From contig JAGLOJ010000090.1 of assembly GCA_023139045.1 (NCBI GenBank), forward strand, positions 1 through 38,154: DNA of 38,154 nt. Reading direction: 5' to 3'. A model generated the notes under the pieces. It was not told where the DNA came from and did not search any database. It was given only the letters and a program-made list of their open reading frames with translations. The position numbers were made by a program, and so were the translations under genes. Shown one piece after another: positions 32,031 through 38,013 of the stretch; positions within the stretch are counted from its first letter, which is position 1, and each line of letters begins with the position of its first letter. This stretch comes from Candidatus Sabulitectum sp. (lineage in GTDB: Bacteria; Fermentibacterota; Fermentibacteria; Fermentibacterales; JCC-6).

Positions 32031-32350
32031 CACAACAAGGCTCCCTCGTTAATTGAATCGGTGATGTATGCGGCCAAGGCCGTTTCTATCTCACTGACAG
32101 TATCTCGGTCAATATCTGACATTGAAACCGGCAACATTAAATCAGGAACATCGTTTTTCTCGTCACCTTCTGCTGCATGGACATAGACAAGCTTCATATC
32201 GAATGATGCTAATCTTTCAGGGTACGGCCCTTCTGCTGGCTCTCCTGGCTCATACTCACCGTGGATGACCAACGGCACAAGAAAGCTACCTACGCTATCC
32301 ACAACAATAATGGCCGTTCCATCTTCAAATTCGTTAATTGATATTTCCAT
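32030..32350 (-). CDS. first gene of leftward operon, hypothetical (106 aa)
   Basis: GGGAGG precedes the ATG at 32350. The protein starts MEISINEFEDGTAIIVVDSV and ends in an acidic helical part (DTVSEIETALAAYITDSINE). It lies directly behind the leftward promoter. No family recognised. Confidence 0.65.
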   Translation of the reverse strand: MEISINEFEDGTAIIVVDSVGSFLVPLVIHGEYEPGEPAEGPYPERLASFDMKLVYVHAAEGDEKNDVPDLMLPVSMSDIDRDTVSEIETALAAYITDSINEGALL

Positions 32351-32392
32351 GATTGGCCTCCCCAGGCTTGAGTAATTTGATTTGTTGATTCC

Positions 32393-32421
32393 AATCTACA
32401 TAATAGGAAACTACCTGTCAA
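32393..32421 (-). promoter_or_regulatory. leftward early promoter
   Basis: On the minus strand TTGACA (32421-32416) is followed after 17 bases by TAGATT (32398-32393). It is a near-consensus sigma70 promoter about 45 bases before the first leftward gene. Confidence 0.8.
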
Positions 32422-32456
32422 GAAAAAGTTTATGCAAACAAAAGGTTTTTTTGTGC

Positions 32457-32483
32457 TTGACTTAGATAATGTTTAGATATAAC
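32457..32483 (+). promoter_or_regulatory. possible rightward early promoter
   Basis: TTGACT at 32457-32462 and TATAAC at 32478-32483 have a short 15-base spacer. The site lies in the divergent region before the ribbon-helix-helix gene, which could autoregulate here. Confidence 0.45.
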
Positions 32484-32526
32484 TTGGTCAAAACGATGTA
32501 GTTAAATCAAAACGCGGAGTGTGATA

Positions 32527-32682
32527 ATGGGTAAGCCAAAAGTTAAGACCTTCAAGGTAAATGTTACCGGTATGACTGAGGATCAATTCAAGTGGGTTAA
32601 CGAAAAAGCATTAAAGTTTGGTACCACGAGGGCCGTGATCATTAAGGGACTTATCACCGAGGCCATAGAACAAGATGGCTAA
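32527..32682 (+). CDS. ribbon-helix-helix (Arc/CopG-like) regulator (51 aa)
   Basis: GGAG lies eight bases before ATG 32527. One basic strand (KPKVKTFKVNVTG) precedes two helices (EDQFKWVNEKALKFG and TRAVIIKGLITEAIEQ), with the conserved Gly-Thr-Thr-Arg turn of ribbon-helix-helix dimers. Such small proteins bind operators as dimers. It sits between the divergent promoters and overlaps the next gene. It is the only obvious transcription-factor candidate in the genome. Confidence 0.72.
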   Translation: MGKPKVKTFKVNVTGMTEDQFKWVNEKALKFGTTRAVIIKGLITEAIEQDG

Positions 32683-33055
32683 TCCTAAAAAGAAGAAATG
32701 TAAAAACTGCGGTGAAGATAGACAGCACATGTTTCGAAAAGCTGAGAGGCATCGATGCAAAACATGTCTGGCAAAATACAGTGCCGAGTATTACCTGCGT
32801 AAGAAGAAGAAATCTGCCCTGGATCGCAGGGAGCGGCTAAGTAAATCTAAGGCGTGCCGTGATGCAGCAGGTAGTACATTCTACGGAGATGGTAGTTTTA
32901 AGCGGTTCTGCCAGGGTCGCAGAGTGATTAAGCTGTGGCGAAAAGACCAGTACACGTACTGTAATGATTGTCTTTTGCACGACAAGGTTGACCAGGGGTT
33001 TATACCTAAAGATGTTATCGTCAAGCGGTTAAGCTTGATGGCTCGATTCAACTAA
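32675..33055 (+). CDS. zinc-finger protein (126 aa)
   Basis: The start overlaps the end of the regulator gene. CKNCGEDRQHMFRKAERHRC and KTCLAKYSAEYYLRKKKK form a four-cysteine zinc ribbon with a basic helix, and a second cysteine set appears at YTYCNDCLLHDKV. The protein is strongly basic, suggesting nucleic-acid binding. Function unknown. Confidence 0.7.
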   Translation: MANPKKKKCKNCGEDRQHMFRKAERHRCKTCLAKYSAEYYLRKKKKSALDRRERLSKSKACRDAAGSTFYGDGSFKRFCQGRRVIKLWRKDQYTYCNDCLLHDKVDQGFIPKDVIVKRLSLMARFN

Positions 33056-33059
33056 AACT

Positions 33060-33087
33060 TTGACATAGCTTGTTAATGTGATATTAT
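33060..33087 (+). promoter_or_regulatory. strong rightward promoter before structured RNA
   Basis: TTGACA at 33060-33065 and TATTAT at 33082-33087 are separated by 16 bases. Transcription would start near 33094, about 40 bases before the structured RNA and upstream of the replication genes. Confidence 0.78.
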
Positions 33088-33132
33088 ACGAATGCCATGA
33101 ATACTAACATCAAATACATAAGAATTACACAG

Positions 33133-33220
33133 AGCCTTTTAAACTGTGAGCGGCGGGCAGAGATGCCCGGTGGGTCGTTAGTCCCATATGGCACCGCTCT
33201 CAGTTTAAAAGGCTTTTTTG
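33133..33220 (+). ncRNA. structured RNA / terminator-attenuator upstream of replication gene
   Basis: AGCCTTTTAAACTG (33133-33146) pairs perfectly with CAGTTTAAAAGGCT (33201-33214), then GAGCGG (33148-33153) with CCGCTC (33194-33199). Inside lie two hairpins: CGGGCA-GAGA-TGCCCG (33154-33169) and TGGG...CCCA (33171-33186). The whole forms a three-way junction about 82 nt long. A run of six T follows at 33214-33219. It could be a stable small RNA, an attenuator of replication-gene transcription, or an antitermination element. Confidence 0.75.
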
Positions 33221-33233
33221 TGCCCGGTGGCAA

Positions 33234-33989
33234 ATGAAAAAAGGTAATTGGGTGCCAATGGACAAAACATTGGTGAAAACATTGAGCAATATTAACCGGC
33301 CATTCTCACCGGTTGAGGCCATGTTTTCCTATTCTGTTGACCAGGATAATGGCAACGATGGAACGCTGCGTGGCTATGCGAAACAGTGGCAATGGTCGGT
33401 CGGGAAGGTAAAGAGATTCGTCGAATGTTTGCGGAACACTAGCGGAACAGTAGTGGAACGGAAGGGGAACGGTAGCGGAACAGCTATTCGCTTTGTTCAT
33501 GGTGGTTCTAACGGGTTAGCGGAACAGTCACGGAACAGTAGTGGAACAGTAGTGGAACGGAAGCGGGTTGCTACTATATATCCTAATCCTAAACCTGAAC
33601 CCAAAGTAGGTAAAAGCATTGTAGAAAAGCCTTCGGTTTTCAACGGACAAGTTGGAGAAATTTTCTCTTATTGGCAAACAGAATTGAATCACCCAAGAGC
33701 AAGGCTTGACGATAAGCGAAGAAAGAAAATAAACGGTTTGCTTAAAATCGGCTACACGGTAGATGATCTTAAAACAGCCATAGACGGCTGTAAATCTTCT
33801 CCATATCATCAAGGGCAAAACAAACAAGCAACCATTTACGATGACATAGAACTAATATGCCGGGATGCGTCACACGTTGACAAGTTTATTAAGACTGCCA
33901 GCCTTGCCGGATCATCCACTCAGCTTTCTGAGTATGGGAAAAGAGCCGTGCAGGTAGCCAAGAGTTGGTTGGAGAAACGCAATGAATAA
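33234..33989 (+). CDS. replication initiator (phage O-like) carrying the origin
   Basis: The 251-residue protein has an N-terminal winged-helix-like part (WVPMDKTLVKTLSNINRPFS, GTLRGYAKQWQWSVGKVKRF). A linker rich in Ser/Thr/Arg follows, encoded by 11-bp iterons. The C-terminal part starts IFSYWQTELNHPRARLDDKR and contains INGLLKIGYTVDDLKTAIDG, as in phage replication proteins. The architecture parallels lambda O, where origin iterons lie inside the gene. The next gene, overlapping by eight bases, is a P-like partner. Confidence 0.8.
   Translation: MKKGNWVPMDKTLVKTLSNINRPFSPVEAMFSYSVDQDNGNDGTLRGYAKQWQWSVGKVKRFVECLRNTSGTVVERKGNGSGTAIRFVHGGSNGLAEQSRNSSGTVVERKRVATIYPNPKPEPKVGKSIVEKPSVFNGQVGEIFSYWQTELNHPRARLDDKRRKKINGLLKIGYTVDDLKTAIDGCKSSPYHQGQNKQATIYDDIELICRDASHVDKFIKTASLAGSSTQLSEYGKRAVQVAKSWLEKRNE
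33433..33563 (+). other. replication origin: two blocks of 11-bp iterons
   Basis: GGAAC recurs exactly every 11 bases at 33433, 33444, 33455, 33466 and 33477, and again at 33521, 33532, 33543 and 33554. The fuller unit is GGAACAGTAGY. Because 11 is not a multiple of three, the repeat is kept at DNA level and not for its protein code. The spacing places each unit on one face of the helix, as in iteron origins. Confidence 0.8.
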
Positions 33990-34578
33990 ATCAGATGATA
34001 TTAAGTTTTCCGAGATAATGGCGGCGATGTCTGAGTTATACGAAATGAGTATCTCAGATGTTGTTATGGAGATTTGGTTCAAGACATTAGAGGAATTTCC
34101 AATTGACGTGATTTCACAAGCTGTCTTTAGCTACATGAAAAACCCGGACACTGGCAGGTATAAGCCGAAGCCTGCCGATATCGTCAAGATGATCAAAGGG
34201 ACAGCCAGTGACGCTGCCAGCCTTGGCTGGACGAAAGTTGATAAGGCTGTGAGGATGGTCGGCTCTTACGAGTCTGTTGTTTTTGACGACAATATAATTC
34301 ATAAGGTCATAACTGACATGGGAGGGTGGATCGGGTTCGGAGATGTTAAGGAATCTGAATGGCCTTTTGTAGCCAAGGATTTCCAGAACAGGTATCGGAT
34401 TTATTGCGGACAAGGTGAAATAGAAGCTCCGAATAAATTGATCGGTAGCCATGAAGATTACAATTTTAAGCAAGGTCTTGAGGTAAAATCTCCGGTGCTG
34501 ATCGGAGATAAAGAAAAAGCAACTCTTGTTTTGAGCGGATCTTCTTCAAAGCCATTAAGAATTTCACATGACAAATAA
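33982..34578 (+). CDS. replication accessory protein (P-like / DUF6475-like)
   Basis: Start overlaps the initiator gene. The N-terminal half (FSEIMAAMSELYEMSISDVV, MEIWFKTLEEFPIDVISQAV, YMKNPDTGRYKPKPADIVKM) is the helical fold of phage proteins encoded beside initiators and thought to help load the host helicase. The next part includes GWTKVDKAVRMVGSYESVVF. Role by analogy. Confidence 0.72.
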   Translation: MNKSDDIKFSEIMAAMSELYEMSISDVVMEIWFKTLEEFPIDVISQAVFSYMKNPDTGRYKPKPADIVKMIKGTASDAASLGWTKVDKAVRMVGSYESVVFDDNIIHKVITDMGGWIGFGDVKESEWPFVAKDFQNRYRIYCGQGEIEAPNKLIGSHEDYNFKQGLEVKSPVLIGDKEKATLVLSGSSSKPLRISHDK

Positions 34579-34861
34579 ACGAACGGCTGCTCGTTGCGAC
34601 TCGAACCAGGCAGAAATAGTCAAGGCGCTACGGGATCTTCCTGGTGTTACGGTGGCCCTAAACCATGACGATATTTTGTGTGGATACAAAGGCAAGACTT
34701 TCTGGTACGAAATAAAATCTGGCAATGCTCTTGATAAAAGTGGCAGGGTAACAATGGTAGGACTAAAAAAAACCCAGATAGATCTGATGCGTGACTGGCG
34801 TGGCCATTACCGTATTGTGAGTTCCATTGAAGATATTATCGCTGAGATTTTTAAGGAGTAA
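34568..34861 (+). CDS. PD-(D/E)XK nuclease (VRR-NUC/resolvase-like, 97 aa)
   Basis: SNQAEIVKALRDLPG (residues 12-26), DDILCGYKGKTFWYEIKSG (34-52, with Glu48-x-Lys50) and a final KKTQIDLMRDWRGHYRIVSS give the motif order of VRR-NUC-type nucleases, which act on branched DNA or as resolvases. It overlaps the accessory gene and precedes an HNH gene. Confidence 0.8.
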   Translation: MTNKRTAARCDSNQAEIVKALRDLPGVTVALNHDDILCGYKGKTFWYEIKSGNALDKSGRVTMVGLKKTQIDLMRDWRGHYRIVSSIEDIIAEIFKE

Positions 34862-34868
34862 TTCTGTA

Positions 34869-35153
34869 ATGAGTTCAGCTAGATTCAAACTATCAGCTCC
34901 GAAATATCGCAAACTACTTGAAGAAGTATCTGAAAGGGATTGGTTCTGTTGCGTTATTTGCGGAGAGCCACATCAAACACCACACCATATTGATAAACGA
35001 TCTTCTGGCGGTGGTGATTACATAGAAAACATAATTAGTCTTTGCGTCTTCCCCAATGATTGCCATGGAAAAGTTGAACGGGGAGAAATTGAAATACCGG
35101 GGACTGAATTGGAACGTGTTGGTTATTATTCCAAGAATCAGAAAAGATTATGA
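34869..35153 (+). CDS. HNH endonuclease (94 aa)
   Basis: AAGGAG supports ATG 34869. CxxC at 28-31 (CVICGEP), HHID at 39-42, an Asn in the middle and CHGKVERG near 65-72 compose an HNH motif with zinc-binding cysteines. In phages such small HNH proteins often act in recombination or packaging, or as homing nucleases. Its stop lies about 110 bases before the cassette array region. Confidence 0.82.
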   Translation: MSSARFKLSAPKYRKLLEEVSERDWFCCVICGEPHQTPHHIDKRSSGGGDYIENIISLCVFPNDCHGKVERGEIEIPGTELERVGYYSKNQKRL

Positions 35154-35271
35154 GCATGGGAAGGTATCTCTCCACCGATCTCCGGCTGAGTTTATCGCCT
35201 TGCATGGCACAGAGCTGGAGTTAGAAGTCACGCAGAAGGCTATATTGGGAGAGGTGGAACGTTTGAGCTAA
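35056..35271 (+). CDS. doubtful frame between HNH gene and array (up to 71 aa)
   Basis: The frame overlaps the HNH gene by nearly 100 bases, and no start with a ribosome-binding site is clear. The end (SPAEFIALHGTELELEVTQK) is protein-like. It may be a remnant or begin at an unusual codon after 35153. The stop lies beside a degenerate 5' arm (AACGTTTGAGCTAAGACG). Confidence 0.3.
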   Translation: MIAMEKLNGEKLKYRGLNWNVLVIIPRIRKDYEHGKVSLHRSPAEFIALHGTELELEVTQKAILGEVERLS

Positions 35272-35305
35272 GACGTAAAGAGGTAAACTAGAAAGGAGAT
35301 TGATT

Positions 35306-35686
35306 ATGTTAGATGTATTGTTGAAATGTATTGATAACTTAGCCATAGGTGGCGAACTTACCCAGAATGAAATTGAAAAGATGAAAGATATGGCAGTAAA
35401 ACTACACGACAAACACCAGACCGAACAGGCCGCTTGCGCCAGTGGTTCGGCTGGAGCGACCTTGTTGGCTGCCAAAGAAAGCGGCGAAGGGCAAGAATTA
35501 AACAAAGGACATTACCACGAAATAATTGATCGAAGCCATTTGATTTGCAGCATGATAGATGACTTTGTTATCGGCCACCCAGGTATGACCACCGAGATGA
35601 ATGAACTTTGCAGGGAGGCCCAAAGTAGGCTGTGCAAAGTCACGAACTTGGCGTGTGGAGAAGAAGACCGCAACTTTGGCAGCTAA
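35306..35686 (+). CDS. hypothetical protein at array start (126 aa)
   Basis: AAAGGAG precedes ATG 35306. Helical start (MLDVLLKCIDNLAIGGELTQ), then a low-complexity linker (ACASGSAGATLLAAKESGEG) in the same place as the linkers of other array proteins, then HYHEIIDRSHLICSMIDDFV. The stop TAA at 35684 begins the first clear attC-like site. The upstream leader shares AACTAGAAAGGAGAT with the leader of the gene at 612, so they probably have a common origin. Function unknown. Confidence 0.65.
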   Translation: MLDVLLKCIDNLAIGGELTQNEIEKMKDMAVKLHDKHQTEQAACASGSAGATLLAAKESGEGQELNKGHYHEIIDRSHLICSMIDDFVIGHPGMTTEMNELCREAQSRLCKVTNLACGEEDRNFGS

Positions 35687-35805
35687 CGATAAAGCTAACC
35701 AGTGCGAAACATGAGGTGGAACCATGTACGATGAGCGATTGGACGGCAAAATTAACGATACCAAACCGGACGTGGCAGCATCTGCCGTTGAGCGCCTGGT
35801 TATGT
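35684..35805 (+). other. attC-like site with gene start in its loop
   Basis: TAACGATAAAGCTAACCAGT followed by GC pairs with GCA(T)CTG(CC)GTTGAGC...CTGGTTA. The loop is short and holds GAGGTGG and the ATG at 35724. GTTA at 35799-35802 is in phase 0 of the reading frame. Confidence 0.6.
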
Positions 35806-35948
35806 GGGCTAAAGAACGTGCTTTGTCGGCCAAGAAAGAGGCTGATAGTAGCCGGACTGGAAAAGTGCGATACCATGAATGTGCTGCCGAATGTGCCGCA
35901 TACTCTGAGGTAGTTAGATACATTAACAACAATATTATTGAAACATAA
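35724..35948 (+). CDS. cassette protein (74 aa)
   Basis: GAGGTGG precedes the ATG. The N-terminal 25 residues (MYDERLDGKINDTKPDVAAS) have no cysteines, unlike the related array proteins; the crossover codon is Val26. After it the protein is one long basic helix region (MWAKERALSAKKEADSSRTG) with paired cysteines in HECAAECAAYSEVV. Function unknown. Confidence 0.65.
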   Translation: MYDERLDGKINDTKPDVAASAVERLVMWAKERALSAKKEADSSRTGKVRYHECAAECAAYSEVVRYINNNIIET

Positions 35949-36066
35949 CGCTAAAGTTAACCCGCCCACCGTGGCGAAACTATTAACTAATACGAGTATT
36001 AAGGAGAGCAAAGCACAACGAAAGATCGCACGTTCTCGTGGGTCGGCGTTGAACGTTTTGTTATGT
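35946..36066 (+). other. attC site
   Basis: TAACGCTAAAGTTAACCCGC plus CCAC pairs with GTGGG(T)CGG(C)GTTGAACG...TTTGTTA, with a T and a C unpaired. The loop of about 65 nt has a small inverted TATTAACTAATACGAGTATT element. GTTA is at 36060-36063. Confidence 0.85.
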
Positions 36067-36071
36067 GATTT

Positions 36072-36263
36072 ATGCCGGACAATAACAAGGTTAAAGGTGT
36101 CGTGGGTACGTGGAAAGCGATGTATCAGACCAGAAAAAACAAGCTGGCTGAGTTTGAGGGTGACCTTTCACAAAACAAAAACCTTATTGAGTACAACTTA
36201 ATGTGTTGTGAGGCCATGATGTTGTTGGAATGTATCATGGAGATTCAGGAAGCATTGGCATGA
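36072..36263 (+). CDS. cassette hypothetical protein (63 aa)
   Basis: The start lies nine bases after GTTA and has no ribosome-binding site. The protein is helical and basic first (MPDNNKVKGVVGTWKAMYQT), with a Cys/Met-rich end (LMCCEAMMLLECIMEIQEAL). It overlaps the next gene (ATGA) in the same cassette. Function unknown. Confidence 0.55.
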   Translation: MPDNNKVKGVVGTWKAMYQTRKNKLAEFEGDLSQNKNLIEYNLMCCEAMMLLECIMEIQEALA

Positions 36264-36442
36264 ACAAGTCATGTGGTAATTGCAGATATTGGTTGAAATT
36301 AAAGTCAATAAAAGGGTTGTGTGATAAGTTTGATTTGGGATGGGCTAAATCTGACCACCAAGCCTGTGATAGCTGGAAAAGAATTAGGGACGATAAAAAG
36401 CCTAGGGAAAAGTTAAAAGTCTCAGATTATTTGGACACATAA
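36260..36442 (+). CDS. cassette Cys4 metal-binding protein (60 aa)
   Basis: CGNCRYW, GLCDKFDLG and QACDSWKR give a CxxC-C-C pattern like small zinc or iron-sulphur proteins. The C-terminal half is highly charged. It is coupled to the gene before it, and its TAA begins the next attC site. Substrate unknown. Confidence 0.65.
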   Translation: MNKSCGNCRYWLKLKSIKGLCDKFDLGWAKSDHQACDSWKRIRDDKKPREKLKVSDYLDT

Positions 36443-36527
36443 CGATTGAGGCCAGCGGCGGGCCAGTGAAGCCCGCCATGAATAATGCCGCATACGTGGA
36501 CCCGTCCACTGTGCTGACTGGTTAAAA
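36440..36527 (+). other. attC site
   Basis: TAACGATTGAGGCCAGCGGC with GGG pairs with CCCG(T)CCACTG(T)GCTGACTGGTTA allowing one mismatch. Two bases stay unpaired in the 3' arm. GTTA is at 36521-36524. Confidence 0.8.
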
Positions 36528-36542
36528 GGACAGGAGGGCGGA

Positions 36543-36749
36543 ATGGATAAGAAAATAAAAATTGATCTTGAGTTAATGAGAGAATGTCGGGAGGGAAATT
36601 GGAATCTGTACGCATCCCAACGATATAACGATAAACTTCTGCGACTTTGGACAAACAGTGTTGGATATTACAAAGTTGAATATGGTGGTGAAGTTATTTA
36701 TGAAGGAAGCCAATTGACTCATATGCTTGAAGCATGGAAGTCCGTTTAA
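36543..36749 (+). CDS. cassette hypothetical protein (68 aa)
   Basis: AGGAGG precedes the ATG by six bases. The protein starts MDKKIKIDLELMRECREGNW and has a beta pair YYKVEYGGEVIYEGSQL. Not recognised. Its TAA opens the following site. Confidence 0.7.
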   Translation: MDKKIKIDLELMRECREGNWNLYASQRYNDKLLRLWTNSVGYYKVEYGGEVIYEGSQLTHMLEAWKSV

Positions 36750-36832
36750 CGACCAGCATAACCAGCGGGCCACCAAACTTGGGAGTTAGCCCGCCAAAGA
36801 TCCAGCCGTCTGCGTTTATTGGCTGGTTAACT
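36747..36832 (+). other. canonical attC site
   Basis: TAACGACCAGCATAACCAGC followed by GGGC pairs with the 3' arm CCG(T)CTG(C)GTTTATTGGCTGGTTA. Its last 33 nt are identical to those of the site at 906. GTTA is at 36826-36829. Confidence 0.88.
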
Positions 36833-36849
36833 GGTGAAGGAGGAAAAAA

Positions 36850-36987
36850 GTGGGAGACGACAAAACAACAAAATGCCCGGGATGTAATTGTGAAGAATAC
36901 ACGCATGGGGACGAGCTAGGTGATGGTTTTAGGATGTGCGCCGAATGTGGCCAGGAATGGTGGACTGACATCGACTACACCAGTTAA
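36850..36987 (+). CDS. cassette zinc-ribbon microprotein (45 aa)
   Basis: GAAGGAGG lies about seven bases before the GTG start at 36850. CPGCNC (residues 9-14) and CAEC (30-33) form a zinc ribbon around an acidic hairpin (EEYTHGDELGDGFRM), ending QEWWTDIDYTS. It fills its cassette completely and ends on the TAA of the next site. It may bind DNA, RNA or a host protein. Confidence 0.75.
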   Translation: MGDDKTTKCPGCNCEEYTHGDELGDGFRMCAECGQEWWTDIDYTS

Positions 36988-37073
36988 CGGACGTAATCAC
37001 CAGCGGCCCTAAGAGCTTGACCGCTTTAGCGCCGCCCACGTTCGCGCCGTCTGCGTGAATTTAATTGTTAAAT
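36985..37073 (+). other. canonical attC site
   Basis: TAACGGACGTAATCACCAGC followed by GGC pairs with GCCG(T)CTG(C)GTGAATT...ATTGTTA, with T and C unpaired. GTTA is at 37067-37070; GTTAAAT matches the integron core GTTRRRY. Confidence 0.88.
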
Positions 37074-37088
37074 ACCACGGAGGATAAC

Positions 37089-37301
37089 ATGATTGAATTG
37101 AGCGATGACCAGATAAGAATTTTAGGAAGGCCAAATTTTACGTGTAGGGAAATAGCTCACAGGTTGGGAGAGCTTGGCTTATACAAAGTAAGCAAAAGAT
37201 CAGAATCAGAACAGGCGGTGGCTATACATTTTTTATTAGATCAATATGACAAACATGGTGATAGCTGGCTCGAAGAGGCTAATAAAACCCTCAAGGGGTA
37301 G
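37089..37301 (+). CDS. cassette hypothetical protein (70 aa)
   Basis: GGAGG precedes ATG 37089. The sequence (MIELSDDQIRILGRPNFTCR, EIAHRLGELGLYKVSKRSES, EQAVAIHFLLDQYDKHG) is helical and resembles a small winged-helix or regulatory fold. Family unknown. Confidence 0.7.
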   Translation: MIELSDDQIRILGRPNFTCREIAHRLGELGLYKVSKRSESEQAVAIHFLLDQYDKHGDSWLEEANKTLKG

Positions 37302-37309
37302 TGTGTATT

Positions 37310-37368
37310 TAACGTTATTTATTTTGCCGCACGGCTCCTTTGTGTCGGCTGGAATATGCTGGTTATAA
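37310..37368 (+). other. short attC site
   Basis: TAACGTTATTTATTTTGCCG followed by CAC pairs with GTG(T)CGGC...TATGCTGGTTA. It is the shortest site (about 59 nt), because its loop is only a few bases. GTTA is at 37362-37365. Confidence 0.75.
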
Positions 37369-37418
37369 AGATTAGCTGAATGGCCATTAATAAGTAATAC
37401 CGATAAAAGGAGGTAGTA

Positions 37419-37964
37419 ATGAAAGGATTAACCATTGCCAATGGCGGTGATAAATCAAAAAGAAGAAAAATGGACTTTTATCCCACCCCACCAGAAGCAA
37501 CGCACGCACTTATGAAATTCTTAAAACTTGGACCTTGTTTAATATGTGAACCCGCTTGCGGCGATGGTGCTATGGCCGAAGTTTTGAAGCAATACGGGCA
37601 TGGTATAATGGCGAGTGACTTGAGACAATCTGGGTATGGTTGTGGAGGTGTAGATTTTTTACTATCGGATGGTGATTATGACGCTATTATAACAAATCCC
37701 CCATTTAATGTGAGTGAAGAATTTATTAGGCACGCTATTCCACAAGCAAGAGTTGTTGCCATGATTCTAAAATCTCAATACTGGCATGCCAAGAAGAGAA
37801 GAAAATTATTTAATGAGTTCCCTCCTGCATATGTTTTGCCACTGACTTGGAGGCCAGATTTTGGCGGCGGTGGCAGTCCTACAATGGAGGTAACGTGGAC
37901 GGTGTGGATTGAGGGGGAAGAGGACACCAGGTATAGGCAATTAAGTAAGCCTTTAAAAGTTTAA
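37419..37964 (+). CDS. cassette DNA adenine-type methyltransferase (181 aa)
   Basis: AAAAGGAGG precedes the ATG. The start (MDFYPTPPEATHALMKFL) is typical of phage SAM-dependent methyltransferases. EPACGDGAMAEVL (residues 44-56) is the SAM-binding motif I and TNPPF (92-96) the catalytic motif IV. The end carries the PLTWRPDFGGG segment. It may protect phage DNA from host restriction. No matching nuclease lies nearby. It is the only clear enzyme in the array. Target sequence unknown. Confidence 0.85.
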   Translation: MKGLTIANGGDKSKRRKMDFYPTPPEATHALMKFLKLGPCLICEPACGDGAMAEVLKQYGHGIMASDLRQSGYGCGGVDFLLSDGDYDAIITNPPFNVSEEFIRHAIPQARVVAMILKSQYWHAKKRRKLFNEFPPAYVLPLTWRPDFGGGGSPTMEVTWTVWIEGEEDTRYRQLSKPLKV

Positions 37965-37982
37965 GAACAGTGGAACAAGGCA

Positions 37983-38013
37983 GAACCAGTTTTCTTTAAA
38001 AGCTGGCTCTTTA
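37983..38013 (+). terminator. hairpin after methyltransferase gene
   Basis: GAACCAGTTTT at 37983-37993 pairs with AAAGCTGGCTC at 37999-38009 (one mismatch, one G-T pair), followed by TTTAT. It lies between the methyltransferase stop and the next site. The T-run is short, so termination would be partial. Confidence 0.5.

Noticed and set aside
33133-33220. Structured RNA as a tRNA.
   Set aside because: It is a three-way junction with a 14-bp closing stem, no CCA end and no anticodon or T arms, and it ends in a T-run.
33433-33563. GGAAC repeats as a CRISPR-like array.
   Set aside because: Period is 11 bases with no spacers, inside a coding gene; iterons explain it better.
35150-35224. 24-codon frame starting at the end of the HNH gene.
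   Set aside because: Too short, no ribosome-binding site, and no recognisable composition.
35257-35276. AACGTTTGAGCTAAGACG as a further attC-like 5' arm.
   Set aside because: It resembles the 5' arms at 221 and 561, but the TAACG start is degenerate (GAACG) and I could not find a convincing complementary 3' arm in the following gene.
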